NCBI GenBank assembly: GCA_030529565.1
Contig: JAUMWQ010000002.1
Location: 6,451 to 41,014 of the forward strand
Origin: Filifactor alocis
GTDB taxonomy: Bacteria; Bacillota; Clostridia; Peptostreptococcales; Filifactoraceae
DNA: 34,564 nucleotides
Direction of reading: 5' to 3'
A program made the position numbers and the translations under genes. Below the pieces are notes generated by a model that was not told where the DNA came from, ran no database searches, and worked only from the letters and a program-made list of their open reading frames with translations. Below, one piece after another: positions 23,233 to 32,452 of this stretch (positions within the stretch are counted from its first letter, which is position 1; each line of letters begins with the position of its first letter).

Positions 23233-24159
23233 ATGAACAAGTTTGATGGACATGCAATACTGGACAGGGCGAGGACTCTTCTTTCTCAAGGGACTGTAGT
23301 CCAATACATTCCCGAGCTCAAAAAAGTTGATCCGTCGTTGCTGGGCTACTGCATCGTCGATGTGGATGGAAACACCTTGAGTTTTGGAGATGCACAGATA
23401 AAGTTTACCATCCAGAGCATCTCCAAGGTCATCACGTTTACCTGCTGCCTTATGGACAGGAGTTTGGAAGAGATCAAAGAGAGGGTCACCTTTGAGCCGA
23501 CCTCGAGTGCCTTCAATGCCATCTCGGACTTGGAGAACAAGAACGCTCATCGTCCCCTCAACCCCTACCTCAACGCAGGGGCTTTTTCCGTACTCTCACT
23601 GATGAAGAGGGAGAGTTTCGAGCAGTGTTTTGAACAGGTTTTGGATCTTTTGAAACTTATGACGGGCAACCCTTCCCTCACCTACAACAGCAGTGCCAGC
23701 CTGTCCGCCTATCAAACCGCCTATCGCAATCGATCCCTGCTCTACTATATGCAGAGTACGGGTATCTTGGACAAGGACACCGATATCGAGGCTCTTCTCG
23801 ATGCCTACTGCAAGATATGCTGTATTGAAATGACGGCGCAGGAACTTGCTACGCTGTCCTTGGTATATGCCCAAAAAGGCTACTCCACCCTTTCGGGAAA
23901 ACAGTGCTTTGATCCGAAGATAGCAAGCATCGTCAATGCGACCGTTATGCTCTGCGGAATGTACGACGAGAGCGGAGAAACCGCCGTGTCTGTAGGTCTT
24001 CCCTGCAAAAGCGGAGTCGGAGGAGGCCTTATGGCGATTGCGCCCGGAAGGCTGGGGATCGGGATCTTCGGCCCCGCCCTCAATGCGAAGAGCAACAGCA
24101 TAGGAGGGATGAGCATCTTGGAACAACTGAGCGGGGAATTGGATCTGACCATCTTTTAG
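23233..24159 (+). CDS. glsA: Glutaminase (GlsA)
   Basis: A 308-residue cytosolic glutaminase that hydrolyses L-glutamine to glutamate and ammonia. The catalytic SxxK of this serine beta-lactamase-related fold is S62-I-S-K65 in FTIQSISKV. The family stretches NPYLNAGAF, PCKSGVGGGL and FGPALNAKSNSIGG are all present in order, and the length is normal. The ATG at 23233 has AGGAGG upstream. It appears to be a single-gene unit: a terminator lies upstream, it has its own extended -10 promoter, and a 357-base gap separates it from the CRISPR operon. No glutamate/GABA antiporter or decarboxylase is next to it, so nitrogen supply or acid tolerance are both open. Confidence 0.93.
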   Translation: MNKFDGHAILDRARTLLSQGTVVQYIPELKKVDPSLLGYCIVDVDGNTLSFGDAQIKFTIQSISKVITFTCCLMDRSLEEIKERVTFEPTSSAFNAISDLENKNAHRPLNPYLNAGAFSVLSLMKRESFEQCFEQVLDLLKLMTGNPSLTYNSSASLSAYQTAYRNRSLLYYMQSTGILDKDTDIEALLDAYCKICCIEMTAQELATLSLVYAQKGYSTLSGKQCFDPKIASIVNATVMLCGMYDESGETAVSVGLPCKSGVGGGLMAIAPGRLGIGIFGPALNAKSNSIGGMSILEQLSGELDLTIF

Positions 24160-24516
24160 TGCGATGGCATATCTCACGAAACAAAGGAAACATCGTTTTG
24201 TGTCTTTGTGATCTGCCCTCCAAGTTGCAACTATGGAATATCAGAATTTAAGTATTATACTGAAGTTTGCGTAGGCCGGTCCTTATGACGACGCCTATCT
24301 TGCAGGAAACTGTCATACGTCAAACAAATCATGTCAATTGCAGGGAAGTACAAACCTAATACTGTTCTACGAATAAGATGTCGTCCGCGGAGATGAGGTT
24401 ATGAAACGCATATGGACCTAACAGATACAGCTCTGTATAAAATTCATATTTTATTAAACAAAGAACAGGACAAAGTGCTTCCTTGTGAAAATAAATATTG
24501 GGTAAGGAGGAATTAA
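24160..24516 (+). promoter_or_regulatory. Intergenic region of 357 bases with candidate promoter of the CRISPR-Cas operon
   Basis: A hairpin CACGAAAC/GTTTTGTG (24174-24201, one G-T pair) follows glsA and may be a weak terminator. TGGACC (24413-24418), a 17-base spacer and TATAAA (24436-24441) make a plausible promoter about 75 bases before cas10. Nothing else is recognised in the stretch. Confidence 0.4.
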
Positions 24517-27081
24517 ATGAATGACAAACTACACCTTGTTCAACTCGGTGCACTCTTACATGATATCGATACCATCGTAAGAGGAGCCGGATTGAGCAAA
24601 GAAAACGACTTACATCCGGGTTCCGCATACCTTAAAGGCAAAGGGTTGTTTTCGCAGGAGGATGCCGAAGTCTATGACATCATCGACCATCATTACGAAG
24701 AAGAGCTGAAGAATCCATCTCTTTCGCAGGACTCTGTGGCCTACCTCGTCTATGAAGCGAATAACATCGCCTCGGGTACGGGAAGACGAAGTGTTCCGGA
24801 AGCAGGAGCGAAGAAAGAGTTGAATTCGATCTTCAATCTGATCCGACCGGAGATCCCGTCGGAAGACAAGATCTTCCCTCCGGGAGATGTAAAAAAGGAC
24901 TTTAATATGCCTCGGAAACCGGGAAATAACGGATCGTCATCCCTTTATTATGCGCAGAAGCTGGAAGCTATCACAAAGGTGCTCGAGACGAATCCGCAAA
25001 TCGAGGACCTGCTTGTCGCGCTGGAAGAGGACGCTTCTTTTCTTCCTTCGACTTCCTATCCGGAGCACAGAGACGTATCCTGCTATGACCATGCCAGGAT
25101 CGTTGCTGCACTTGCCTCCTGTATGTATCGCTACGACAGGGAACATGGGATAACCGACTGGAAGAAGGAGTATCTGGACAGCACCGAGGCGCGAAAAACC
25201 GAGAAGTTTCTCTTCGTATTGGGCGAGTTCACAGGGATCCAGGACTTTATCTACACCATTACATCCAAGATGGCAATGAAGTCTTTGAGGGGACGTTCCT
25301 TCTACTTGGAGCTCTTCACTGAGCACATCATCGACGAGATCCTCTCCGGTCTCTCGTTAAACAGGGCAAACCTTATCTATTCGGGAGGAAGTCAGTTCTA
25401 TCTCCTCCTGCCGAATACATCACAAGCGGATGAACTGCTTGAAAGTTGTCGTGAGAAAGTCAATGATTTCCTCTTGGAAGAGTTCGGGACCAAGCTCTAC
25501 TTTGAAATGGCATGGATCCCTGCGACGGCGGAAGACTTGGGCAACGGCTTGGATGTCGAGCTCAAGAAGGAAAACAAATTGGGAGAGGTCTTCCGACAAA
25601 GCGCCATCAAGACATCTAAAGGAAAAATAAATCGTTATTGCTCACCGCAATTAAAAGATCTATTCAATGAAGACAGTGGTATCAATGCGATCCACAGTTA
25701 CACCAGTGAATGTGTTATCTGCAAGAAGGCGGAGAAGGATGAGATCCTTCAAGCCAATAAAGAAGCAAGGAAGAAGCGGACGGGAGGAGATGATGATCCG
25801 GAAGGGATCGAGATCTGCGATTCCTGCAACGGTTTTATTGAATTGGGTAGTGTCATTGCCAAACTCTATGGAGAAGATCGAGGGTTTTTGGTAGAGACCT
25901 ACAAGAAGGATGAAGAAACGTCAACAAAACCCAAGGGAGCCTTGATCGAACTTCCTCTTCTCAAAGGAGGAAGAGTCTGCCTGCGTTTGATGGATGAAAA
26001 TCAGGTCGAAAACCTCGATCGAAACGGAGAACTCCATCGATATTATTCGGTCAACAGCATCCATACAGGAGACCTTCTATGTAAAAACATCTCCGTAGGC
26101 AACTACAATGTCCCGAACGAAGGCAAGGGGCTTGTCGAATTTAATGCATTGGTGACAAGGTCGAAGGGTATCCGTCGCCTTGCAGTCTTAAGAGCGGATG
26201 TCGACAATCTGGGAACCTTATTTCAATCCGGTTTTGAAGATAAGAACTCTGAGCATCCCTTCCGCCATGTTACCCTATCCAAGTCCGCAGTGCTGTCCGG
26301 ATATCTGTCCGATTTCTTCAAGCGAAGAATCAACCTGATCCTCGAAAGAAGAGATGGAGCCTCTGCACACAACGAGATCTTCAAGGAGTATTGCAACCTC
26401 ATTTCTTCAAGCGAGAAGAAGTTTAGAGATATCGTAGTCGTATACTCCGGAGGGGATGACCTCTTCGTGATAGGAACATGGAACGATGTCCTTGAGTTTG
26501 CCGTAGACTTGAGGACGGCGTTCAAGGAGTTTACGAACGGAAAGATCACTCTGTCCGCAGGGATCGGCTTCTTTAGCGAAAGTTTTCCCGTATATCAAAT
26601 GGCAGGACGTACCGGGGAACTCGAAAAACTGGCAAAAGAATATACCAAGAGCAACAGTCCTCTGCCGACAAAGGATGCGATCGCTCTCTTTGGAAGAATG
26701 AGCGATGAGAGGCTCAACCATGTATATATGTGGGATGAGTTTATCGACAAGGTCCTCTATGAAAAATATGCCTATCTCAAGCAGAATGTCGACTTTAAAG
26801 AGGACTCGGGATCCAAACTCTTTGTCGGGAAATCGAAGTGGTATAAACTGATGGATCTGATCATACAGAGCTTGACTGTGGGGGATCGTATCGATATTGC
26901 AAGATTTGCTTATACGATCGCAAGGATCCGACATACAAAAGACAATGAGCAAACCTATCAGGACTTTAAAGAAAAAATGCTGATATGGATGAGAGATAAA
27001 GAAGACGCAAAGCAACTGTTAACAGCGATCAACCTTATAATCTATGAAGAAAGAGAGGGCGCAAAATGGGCCGACAAGTAA
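24517..27081 (+). CDS. csm1: Type III-A Cas10/Csm1
   Basis: The 854-residue large subunit of the Csm effector. It should make cyclic oligoadenylate from ATP and cut single-stranded DNA once target RNA is bound. The N-terminal HD nuclease motif is H15-D16 in LLHDID, followed near residue 60 by DHHYEEEL. The first palm domain is around YSGGSQFYLLLPN, a zinc site is formed by C399, C402, C434 and C437, and the second palm has the cyclase motif G645-G-D-D648 in VVYSGGDDLFV. Both activities therefore look intact, although the residues after HD read IDT instead of the common IGK. The ATG at 24517 follows AAGGAGG. Its 3' end overlaps csm2 by 16 bases. It heads a single operon to cas2. Confidence 0.96.
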   Translation: MNDKLHLVQLGALLHDIDTIVRGAGLSKENDLHPGSAYLKGKGLFSQEDAEVYDIIDHHYEEELKNPSLSQDSVAYLVYEANNIASGTGRRSVPEAGAKKELNSIFNLIRPEIPSEDKIFPPGDVKKDFNMPRKPGNNGSSSLYYAQKLEAITKVLETNPQIEDLLVALEEDASFLPSTSYPEHRDVSCYDHARIVAALASCMYRYDREHGITDWKKEYLDSTEARKTEKFLFVLGEFTGIQDFIYTITSKMAMKSLRGRSFYLELFTEHIIDEILSGLSLNRANLIYSGGSQFYLLLPNTSQADELLESCREKVNDFLLEEFGTKLYFEMAWIPATAEDLGNGLDVELKKENKLGEVFRQSAIKTSKGKINRYCSPQLKDLFNEDSGINAIHSYTSECVICKKAEKDEILQANKEARKKRTGGDDDPEGIEICDSCNGFIELGSVIAKLYGEDRGFLVETYKKDEETSTKPKGALIELPLLKGGRVCLRLMDENQVENLDRNGELHRYYSVNSIHTGDLLCKNISVGNYNVPNEGKGLVEFNALVTRSKGIRRLAVLRADVDNLGTLFQSGFEDKNSEHPFRHVTLSKSAVLSGYLSDFFKRRINLILERRDGASAHNEIFKEYCNLISSSEKKFRDIVVVYSGGDDLFVIGTWNDVLEFAVDLRTAFKEFTNGKITLSAGIGFFSESFPVYQMAGRTGELEKLAKEYTKSNSPLPTKDAIALFGRMSDERLNHVYMWDEFIDKVLYEKYAYLKQNVDFKEDSGSKLFVGKSKWYKLMDLIIQSLTVGDRIDIARFAYTIARIRHTKDNEQTYQDFKEKMLIWMRDKEDAKQLLTAINLIIYEEREGAKWADK

Positions 27082-27419
27082 AAGTGGAAGAGGTAGTGTT
27101 TAAAAATAAGGACGATAGAAACATGGTTACAACGACCCAGTTGAGACTGCTGCTGTCCAACTCCGTTGTAGTAAAAAACAAGATCGAGATGGTATGCAAG
27201 AAAGGAGATAAACTTCCTGCCGAGATCCAAAACGAGATCAAATACCTCCTGATCAAGCATATCTACCAATGCGGAAGAGACGCCAAAGTCAGAGATTTTG
27301 ACAAGGCGTTTCACATTGCCGATGTGATCAAGGACATAGGAGATTCTCAGGAGAAATTCAACGAGTATTACAGATATTTGGAAGAGATCGTAGCATATGT
27401 AAAATACTATAAGGGATAG
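27066..27419 (+). CDS. csm2: Type III-A small subunit Csm2
   Basis: A 117-residue helical small subunit that lines the inner filament of the Csm complex along the crRNA-target duplex. The stretch TTTQLRLLLSNSV near residue 22 and the aromatic C-terminus (EEIVAYVKYYKG) are characteristic of Csm2. It starts inside the end of cas10, with AGAGGG upstream, and ends 11 bases before csm3. Csm2 is the signature that makes this locus subtype III-A rather than III-B. Confidence 0.9.
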   Translation: MGRQVKVEEVVFKNKDDRNMVTTTQLRLLLSNSVVVKNKIEMVCKKGDKLPAEIQNEIKYLLIKHIYQCGRDAKVRDFDKAFHIADVIKDIGDSQEKFNEYYRYLEEIVAYVKYYKG

Positions 27420-27430
27420 GAGAGAAGAAG

Positions 27431-28162
27431 ATGAGTACAGAAAGAGGATTTATAAATATGATAAGCGGAAAACTGGTTATCAAAGGAACGATCAAGGTGC
27501 TGACCGGACTTCATATCGGAACATCGGGAGACTTCTCTGCCATCGGTGCGGTCGATAACATCGTAGTAAGAGACTCGGTCACCAACAAACCTATGATACC
27601 GGGCTCCTCCTTAAAAGGAAAGATGAGATACCTTCTGGCAAGGACCAAGTACAGCGACACCTCTATGACAATGGCAAACATTAAAGATGAACATGAAGCG
27701 ATCAAGAGGCTGTTCGGAGGAGTAGGGAAAGATCAGGAGGGACTTGTTCTTTCCAGATTGCAGTTCCAAGATATGCTGCTCTCCGACAAGTCGGAGAAGG
27801 AGCTCAAGAGCCTGGAGCTAGACCTGCCCTACACCGAGATCAAGTATGAAAACACCATCGATCGTGCAAAGGGAGAAGCCAACCCCAGACAACAGGAAAG
27901 GGTTCCTGCCGGTTCCGAGTTTGACTTCAAATTGATCTACAACATTGAAAAACTCGATGAACTGAACGAAGATATGGAGAACCTTGCCCTTATGATGGAA
28001 CTCCTTCAGGACGACTACCTCGGAGGACACGGAACAAGAGGATACGGACGGGTGAAATTTGAGAACTTGACGGTCGAAGTAAAGACCTATGCCGAAGATA
28101 GCAAGGCGAAGGATATCGATAGTGCAAAATATCAAGAATTGTTGGAAAGCAAGGTGAGATAA
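27431..28162 (+). CDS. csm3: Type III-A backbone RAMP protein Csm3 (target RNA nuclease)
   Basis: A 243-residue Cas7-family protein forming the crRNA-binding backbone; each copy cuts target RNA at 6-base steps. The Gly-rich motifs TGLHIGTSGDFSAIGA and PGSSLKGKMRYLLA are typical. Asp42 in GAVDNIVVRD aligns with the catalytic Asp33 of characterised Csm3 proteins, so RNA cleavage should be intact. A glycine-rich C-terminal loop (DDYLGGHGTRGYGRV) is present. The ATG at 27431 has GGAG 8 bases upstream; an internal ATG at 27458 is a less likely start. The stop overlaps the csm4 start by one base. Confidence 0.95.
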   Translation: MSTERGFINMISGKLVIKGTIKVLTGLHIGTSGDFSAIGAVDNIVVRDSVTNKPMIPGSSLKGKMRYLLARTKYSDTSMTMANIKDEHEAIKRLFGGVGKDQEGLVLSRLQFQDMLLSDKSEKELKSLELDLPYTEIKYENTIDRAKGEANPRQQERVPAGSEFDFKLIYNIEKLDELNEDMENLALMMELLQDDYLGGHGTRGYGRVKFENLTVEVKTYAEDSKAKDIDSAKYQELLESKVR

Positions 28163-29139
28163 TGTCTTATCATGTCTATAAACTGAAATTTCCCCATGGG
28201 ATCCACATAGGAGGATCCGGGGGAGCGGGGCTCGAAGGAACGGATTTTAGTATGAGATCCGATACCTTCTACAGTGCCTTCTGCCAAGAGTACGTAAGTT
28301 TATACGGAGCTGAAGAACTGGTGTCGATGGTGGAGAAGGACAGCCTTAAGGTCTCGGATCTTCTTCCGTTTAAGGGAGACATTTTCTACCTTCCCAAACC
28401 CTGTGTAAACATCGATAGGGATCAGTCCATGAGACAGAAAACCGTGGACAGAAAGAAGGTTAAGGCCTTGAACTACCTTCCTTTTGAAAAACTACAGGAC
28501 TATATCTCCTTCCTTGAGACGGGAAAGAATTTTCCTGAGGTAGATACGGACTTCGGAGACAAACAACTTCACACAAAGAACCAAATCTCAAGGGAAGGAA
28601 AAGACACCGAACCCTATAACATAGAAGTATTTCGCTTTAACAGCGAGTCGGGACTCTATGTGATCGCGGAGTTTGATGAAGACTTCAAAGGAGTGTTTGA
28701 AGCCGTTTTGGACAGCCTTTCTCTAAGAGGGATCGGAGGAAAGAAGAGCTCGAGCTGTGGACAGTTTGAAGTGTCGGAAAAAATCTTCCCGGAAGAAAAA
28801 GAGACTTTGGGAACATCGGTCTCTTCCTTGTACAAGGCCCTTCGTCAAAGTGCGAAGAACTATATTCTCCTCTCCTCCTATCTGCCATTGCCGGAAGAGA
28901 TAGAGGATCTGAACAGTAAAGAGAACGGTTATCAGTTGATTCGAAGAAGCGGTTTTGTCAACCTGAGTTCCTACTCGTCTCGATCCCAAAAGAGAAAACA
29001 GGTCCATATGATTTCTTCCGGATCGGTGCTTAACTTCAAGCCTGAGGGAAAAGTAGCGGACCTGAAACTGCATGGGGCTCACAGCATCTATCGAATGGGC
29101 AAACCGCTGGTAATGGGGGTGGAACTATGTCGAGAATAA
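28162..29139 (+). CDS. csm4: Type III-A Csm4 (Cas5-like RAMP)
   Basis: A 325-residue Cas5-like RAMP that binds the 5' handle of the crRNA and holds Cas10. The N-terminal motif is PHGIHIGGSGGAGLEG (H15), followed by SDTFYSAFCQEY, which is typical of Csm4. The glycine-rich loop GIGGKKSSSCGQF spans residues 190-202. It begins in a TAATG overlap with csm3 and overlaps csm5 by 13 bases at its end, so the four backbone genes are likely translated as a coupled unit. Confidence 0.94.
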   Translation: MSYHVYKLKFPHGIHIGGSGGAGLEGTDFSMRSDTFYSAFCQEYVSLYGAEELVSMVEKDSLKVSDLLPFKGDIFYLPKPCVNIDRDQSMRQKTVDRKKVKALNYLPFEKLQDYISFLETGKNFPEVDTDFGDKQLHTKNQISREGKDTEPYNIEVFRFNSESGLYVIAEFDEDFKGVFEAVLDSLSLRGIGGKKSSSCGQFEVSEKIFPEEKETLGTSVSSLYKALRQSAKNYILLSSYLPLPEEIEDLNSKENGYQLIRRSGFVNLSSYSSRSQKRKQVHMISSGSVLNFKPEGKVADLKLHGAHSIYRMGKPLVMGVELCRE

Positions 29140-30269
29140 AAAACTATAAAATGAATCTCCATGTACTAAGCCCCGTCCATATAGGCGGTGCGGAGTACAA
29201 GTCGAAACTGACTACGAAAGAATACATCTATGATAGGCGAAAAAAAATCCTGACCATCATCGATGCCAACAAATTTACGGATCTGTTGATCAAAAGAAAC
29301 CTCTTCGACACCTATATTGACTATATTCAAGAGAGGGTCAATACGTCCAAAAAAGAACAGAACAGAAAGGCGGATATCCGCACCTTTATCCAACAGCATA
29401 AGTTGGAGGCGCAGATCCCGAGCATTGCGGCAAAAGAGTACAAAAATCTCGAGATCGATACTGAAAACGAACGACTCAACAATATCAACCTCGTTGTCAA
29501 AGATGCCTATGGAGAGCCCTATATTCCGGGCAGCAGTATCAAGGGAGCGATCATCACCTCCTTGCTTGTAGACTATATTATTAGTCACAGAAACGAATTT
29601 AGGGACAATATCGCCAATATCTTAAAGGCGGCAAGGAAGGTTCAAAGCGATAGGGACATACACGACTACAAAAAGCTCGTATCTCGTGAAGTCTCCACGA
29701 TTGAAAACCTTATTCTCTACGGGACACCTAAGGCACCTAAGGTAAAACGTTTCGGACTGTCTGTCTCCGACACCTATAGAAGCGAAAAACTTGAGACATG
29801 CTTTCTTCAGGACATCGATGAAAAAGTGAAAGATGGAAATCTTCAGCCCATGCCCTTGGCACGGGAATATATTGCGCCGGGAAGTAGACTGTTCTGCGAT
29901 ATCTCCCTGGACTTCGATCGCTTTAAAGAGTCGAAACTAAAGATTGAACATATGAACGATGTTCTGGATGCCATCGAGAGAGCGTCTTCATATTTGACAA
30001 CGACTTCCATCCCTTATGTACGTGAAGAACTGGACCTCATCTTGGGGGCGAACACCGGATTCCATCAGAAGACGGTAGTCCATGCCCTGTTTGACCAAGA
30101 AAAGGAGAGACTCGATGTCGTAAGAAAACTCCTGCACAAAAATTCGAAGAACAAAATAACCAACCACCTCAATGATAAACATGCTCCTCGAGTGATCAAC
30201 CGTGTAGTATGGGATACCTACGAAGAGCTGGCGGGTGTGGTTCAACTGACTATAGTGGAGGAAGAGTAA
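29127..30269 (+). CDS. csm5: Type III-A Csm5 (RAMP cap of the complex)
   Basis: A 380-residue RAMP protein that caps the 3' end of the crRNA in the Csm complex and, in studied systems, recruits host nucleases for crRNA trimming. The first motif is HVLSPVHIGGAE, and Y132-IPGSSIKGA is the second RAMP signature. Length and order after csm4 fit Csm5. It starts within csm4 and its stop overlaps the cas6 start by one base (TAATG). Confidence 0.93.
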   Translation: MSRIKNYKMNLHVLSPVHIGGAEYKSKLTTKEYIYDRRKKILTIIDANKFTDLLIKRNLFDTYIDYIQERVNTSKKEQNRKADIRTFIQQHKLEAQIPSIAAKEYKNLEIDTENERLNNINLVVKDAYGEPYIPGSSIKGAIITSLLVDYIISHRNEFRDNIANILKAARKVQSDRDIHDYKKLVSREVSTIENLILYGTPKAPKVKRFGLSVSDTYRSEKLETCFLQDIDEKVKDGNLQPMPLAREYIAPGSRLFCDISLDFDRFKESKLKIEHMNDVLDAIERASSYLTTTSIPYVREELDLILGANTGFHQKTVVHALFDQEKERLDVVRKLLHKNSKNKITNHLNDKHAPRVINRVVWDTYEELAGVVQLTIVEEE

Positions 30270-30997
30270 TGTTAGCCAAGATGAACATCGAACTGCAGGG
30301 GGGTAGTCTTCATCCCAGCATGGCCTCGTTGTTTCACGGGTACTTGATGAAGGAGATAGATCCCTCCTTTGCCGAATATCTCCATTACAACCAAACCAAC
30401 CCCTTTACCTCCTGCATTGTTCGGGAGAGGTCGGGGGACAAAGCTTATTGGAGGATCACTACCTTCAACAAGATGGCCTATGACGGGATCATCGTTCCTC
30501 TGGCAGGTAGGAGCAGTGACAGCATCTATATTGAGCACAAGGATATGGAGTTTCAGATCAAAAATATGAAGGTGGAAAAAAGCAGTTTTGAAGAACTCTA
30601 CCTCAATACGAAGAGAACTCCAAGACTTCGACTCTTGACACCTACGTCCTTCAAATCGGACGGACGCACCCATATTTTTCCTGATGTCAAAGTCCTTTTG
30701 AACGGAGTTATCAATAAGATAAACCTGCACTCCGACTCGATCAGGATCGAAGATGAACATGCCTTGGAAGATCTGATGAAGGGAATGTACCTGAGAGATT
30801 ACAACCTTCGTACTGCGGTTTTCAGCATGGAAAAAATAAAAGTAAAAGGCTTTATCGGGACCCTCGACATGGGCCTGTACGGAGATCCCGCCTTGCTTGA
30901 GCTTTTGAACTTCATCTTAGCCTCGGCCGAATACACGGGACTTGGGATTAAAACTTCACTTGGAATGGGAGGAGTAAACCTTGAATACAGAAATTGA
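30269..30997 (+). CDS. cas6: CRISPR precursor RNA endonuclease Cas6
   Basis: A 242-residue endoribonuclease that cuts the array transcript within each repeat. The C-terminal glycine-rich loop GLGIKTSLGMGGVNL (224-238) is the Cas6 hallmark; H23 and H39 near the N-terminus are candidate catalytic histidines. Cutting at the 3' base of the repeat hairpin would leave the 8-base handle ACGGAAAC. The ATG at 30269 overlaps the csm5 stop; the upstream in-frame extension from 30209 lies inside csm5 and is rejected. Its end overlaps csm6 by 17 bases. Confidence 0.92.
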   Translation: MLAKMNIELQGGSLHPSMASLFHGYLMKEIDPSFAEYLHYNQTNPFTSCIVRERSGDKAYWRITTFNKMAYDGIIVPLAGRSSDSIYIEHKDMEFQIKNMKVEKSSFEELYLNTKRTPRLRLLTPTSFKSDGRTHIFPDVKVLLNGVINKINLHSDSIRIEDEHALEDLMKGMYLRDYNLRTAVFSMEKIKVKGFIGTLDMGLYGDPALLELLNFILASAEYTGLGIKTSLGMGGVNLEYRN

Positions 30998-32435
30998 CAT
31001 GACCAAAGAAAGGGTATTGCTCACCTTTGCGGGCAATACCGACCCTACCAGGGGACAACATGATGGCCCTATCCTTCATATCTGCCGTTACTACAGACCT
31101 CAAAAGATCTATCTGATACTGACAAAGGAAATGCAGGAGAGGGATGAGAAGAAAAATATATATCAAGAATCGATCCTAAAGAACATTGAGAACTACGATC
31201 CTGAACTGATAAGAGTCTATACAGGGATTGAAAATGCTCATAAATTTGATAAGTATTTCAGCTATGTATATAGCACATTTGAAGAGATAATAGGGGGAAT
31301 CGTTGAAGGAACTCAGATCCTTGTTAACGTTACTTCGGGTACTCCGCAAATGACAGCGAATCTTATTTCCTATGTTGTAGATGCCCGAAACGGCAACATT
31401 ATTCCTATCCAAGTATCCACCCCTGAAAATAAAAGCAATTTTCCGCCACCTTTTGATTATGATCCGGAGGAGGAAGCGAAAAAGAACAAGGACAAGAAAG
31501 AAGAAACTCGTACCAATAGACTTATGAGGCCTGACCTTACCAGATATTCCAGAGTGTCTTTGAAGAATCAGATTGAAAGGTTATTGGATCAATATGAATA
31601 TGCGACCCCTTTGGAGTTGTTGGGCGAAAAAGACATATATAGTAAGAGTTCGGAACTAAAAAGTCTTTTGAGGTTCGGCTTGGACAGGAAAAACCTGAGG
31701 GGAGCGGAGGTAAACAAAACCCTTGATAGGATTTCCGATGGGAAGTATGAAGACCTCTATTATTATCCGATAGATAAAAAAGCAAGGATCATACCTCTGT
31801 GGTATGAACTTGTGGACTATTTTGCGCTGGCATTGGCAAAATTGAATTCTGATGATATATCGGGTTATATCCTGATGCTTGAACCTATTATGGTAAATTT
31901 ATATCTGTCGATACTGAAGGACTTGGATGCGTTTAAAATAGCTTTCTATGAGATTTTTCGAGATGTAAACAAGAGTTCTCAGAATAAAGCTTTGGATCCC
32001 AGGTATAAGGTGAAGGAAGAGTTTAGAGTCTCGTATTCTCAATTGTTTGGCCAAGTGGAAGGATCAATGAAAAACAAGGGAATATCCTCCTTGGATACAA
32101 ATAGAGATATCAGCGACATCCTATTGAAATCCTTGATAGAATGTATGATCAAGACTCATAGCAAGGCAAATGGAATAGGAAGCAAAGACTTTTCAAAGTT
32201 AACTCAAGCTTTGGAAGGAGTCAAAGAACCGAGAAACCAGTTAGCCCATTCTCTAAAGACCTACGGGAAAAAAGACATAGGGGCGAAGGTGAAGTTAAAT
32301 CCGAAAGTCATCAATGAGGAGATCATAAATTTCCTGACCAAATACTATACCCCATTGGGTTTCAAACCAAGTATGCTTGACATCTACAATAATATCAACA
32401 AAGCAATCAAACAGATTTTGGAAGAAGAAAAATAA
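30981..32435 (+). CDS. csm6: CARF-HEPN ribonuclease Csm6
   Basis: A 484-residue accessory RNase activated by the cyclic oligoadenylate that Cas10 makes. The N-terminal CARF domain has FAGNTDPTRGQHDGP and the ligand-contact motif NVTSGTPQM (T118, S119, G120). A helical middle leads to the HEPN domain with the R-x4-H catalytic motif R418-NQLA-H423. A charged linker (EEEAKKNKDKKEE) joins the two parts. The likely start is the TTG at 30981, because GGAGGAG lies 6 bases upstream; the next ATG, at 30999, has no ribosome site. By eye its codons are more AT-rich than those of csm3-csm5, hinting at a separate history. Which ring size (cA4 or cA6) activates it cannot be read here. Confidence 0.93.
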   Translation: MNTEIDMTKERVLLTFAGNTDPTRGQHDGPILHICRYYRPQKIYLILTKEMQERDEKKNIYQESILKNIENYDPELIRVYTGIENAHKFDKYFSYVYSTFEEIIGGIVEGTQILVNVTSGTPQMTANLISYVVDARNGNIIPIQVSTPENKSNFPPPFDYDPEEEAKKNKDKKEETRTNRLMRPDLTRYSRVSLKNQIERLLDQYEYATPLELLGEKDIYSKSSELKSLLRFGLDRKNLRGAEVNKTLDRISDGKYEDLYYYPIDKKARIIPLWYELVDYFALALAKLNSDDISGYILMLEPIMVNLYLSILKDLDAFKIAFYEIFRDVNKSSQNKALDPRYKVKEEFRVSYSQLFGQVEGSMKNKGISSLDTNRDISDILLKSLIECMIKTHSKANGIGSKDFSKLTQALEGVKEPRNQLAHSLKTYGKKDIGAKVKLNPKVINEEIINFLTKYYTPLGFKPSMLDIYNNINKAIKQILEEEK

Positions 32436-32452
32436 AACAAAGGAGGAACACC

